A stretch of 64,000 nucleotides of DNA from Verrucomicrobiia bacterium (GTDB lineage Bacteria > Verrucomicrobiota > Verrucomicrobiia > Limisphaerales > JADLHS01): contig JAHCLO010000002.1 in NCBI GenBank assembly GCA_026125285.1, positions 275,115 to 339,114 on the forward strand. Reading direction: 5' to 3'. How positions within the stretch are numbered: position 1 is the stretch's first letter; the number at the start of each line of letters is the position of its first letter. Positions 63,344 through 64,000 of the stretch are shown piece by piece. Made by a program: the position numbers and the translations under genes. The notes under the pieces were generated by a model, which did no database searches, was not told the DNA's origin, and was given only the letters and a program-made list of their open reading frames with translations.

Positions 63344-64000
63344 CTACCAATCCTTGAGGCGTCGGCCGCCGCGGGGAGGTTTCTCCGGCGGTTTGAATTG
63401 CAGGAACTTCTCCTCGCCTGTTTGCGCGTCCAACAACTGTCGCGCTTCCTGCGGAGTCATGGCTTGCGGGGCGGTCGGAGTGGCCGGCGGGGATTCTTCC
63501 TGCTCTCCGGATTTGCCTTCCTGCTGGTCTTCCGGCGAAGCAGCCGGCTGTTGCTGGGGTTCCGATTGCGGCGATTGATCGTCCGGTTGCGGCTGGGACG
63601 ATTGATTCTGCTCCTGCTGGTCTTGTGGGTCCTGCTGGTCCGGCTCCGACTGTGATTGATCTTGCTGATCCTGTTGGTCCGGCTGCTGGTCTTGATTCTG
63701 ATTCTGCTGCTGTTGCTGTTGCTGCTGCTTCAACTCCTCCAGGCGTTGTTTGACGAAGTCTCGATTGAACTTCGCATCCGCGTCCTGGGGATCGAGTTTC
63801 AACGTGCCGTCGTAGAGCTTGAGCGCGTTTTGCCACAGTTCGGATTTCTGGTTCGGGTCCGTCGCACTGTCGCCGAGCCGATAAAGCGTGTTGCCCAGAT
63901 TGTAATAGGCCGACTGCTGAAGCTGCAAATCCTGCGCCGTCAGTGCTTCGCTAAAATGTTTTGCCGCTTCGTCAAACTGCTGGTTTTGATAAGCGGCGGC
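63344..64000 (-). CDS. TPR protein with glutamine-rich tail, BatC-like (partial, runs off window end)
   Basis: The visible 218 residues are the C-terminal part of a gene read leftward from beyond base 64000. TPR motifs (AAYQNQQFDEAAKHFSEAL, QSAYYNLGNTLYRLGD, ALKLYDGTLKLDPQDADAKF) precede a long low-complexity tail of Gln, Asp, Pro and Ser (roughly 100 residues). The end is PPEKPPRGGRRLKDW. This arrangement is that of BatC/BatE-type proteins of the Bat aerotolerance operon, whose VWA-domain partners would lie upstream. The function of Bat proteins is not settled. Confidence 0.75.
   Translation of the reverse strand, partial: AAAYQNQQFDEAAKHFSEALTAQDLQLQQSAYYNLGNTLYRLGDSATDPNQKSELWQNALKLYDGTLKLDPQDADAKFNRDFVKQRLEELKQQQQQQQQNQNQDQQPDQQDQQDQSQSEPDQQDPQDQQEQNQSSQPQPDDQSPQSEPQQQPAASPEDQQEGKSGEQEESPPATPTAPQAMTPQEARQLLDAQTGEEKFLQFKPPEKPPRGGRRLKDW

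Overview
The window is GC-rich chromosomal DNA of a Gram-negative bacterium, most likely a Verrucomicrobiota member related to Pedosphaera/Limisphaerales. This rests on protein content, not on an rRNA gene (none is present). Indicators are lptD and lpxD (outer membrane with LPS), a type II secretion pseudopilin operon, a PEP-CTERM protein, a pseudopilin with an H-X9-DG tail, paired Gfo/Idh/MocA oxidoreductases, plant-polysaccharide enzymes (GH9, GH78), and many short palindromic intergenic repeat families.

Layout. 0-4 kb: a GH9 cellulase-like gene overlapping a HEAT-repeat/NodB-like deacetylase. 4.2-5.7 kb: first copy of a Tn5-like IS4-family element. 5.7-7.4 kb: a decayed sigma factor and an AbiEii-like nucleotidyltransferase with a small overlapping partner. 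7.6-13.6 kb: metallophosphoesterase, histidine kinase, alpha/beta hydrolase, DUF2156 protein and an OprB-type porin. 13.9-18.0 kb: a three-gene operon closely resembling Ralstonia phcB-phcS-phcR (fatty-acid methyl-ester quorum sensing). 18-30 kb: housekeeping genes (lptD, DUF4230, hemB, FHA protein, carA, SNF2 helicase, lpxD, panD). 29.7-33.7 kb: two Gfo/Idh/MocA oxidoreductases and an MFS transporter. 33.8-38.0 kb: gspF-H-I-J-K operon, then larE. 39-41.5 kb: a pseudopilin gene with an internal stop, a PepSY-type membrane gene cut by the second IS copy, and that IS. 41.7-51 kb: secreted esterase, ferritin, ruvC-ruvA-DUF374-priA, a CusF-SCO1 fusion, an MntR-like regulator and a small zinc metallopeptidase. 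51-57 kb: repeat-rich DNA with secreted proteins. 57-63 kb: a sugar-isomerase-like gene, a GH78 alpha-L-rhamnosidase and rhaM. 63.3 kb to the end: the 3' part of a glutamine-rich TPR/BatC-like gene.

How it fits together. Several gene sets form functional units: export and attack of plant polymers (type II secretion, GH9, deacetylase, esterase, GH78, rhaM), LPS assembly, Holliday-junction and fork repair (ruvC, ruvA, priA), and a cell-cell signalling module. The most notable signals are the Phc-like module far outside its proteobacterial home and a set of palindromic or repetitive elements. Several of these elements appear to have been inserted in frame into conserved proteins (GH9, LarE, and PriA twice). 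No CRISPR array, rRNA or tRNA was recognised. All calls come from reading the sequence; no database search was run.
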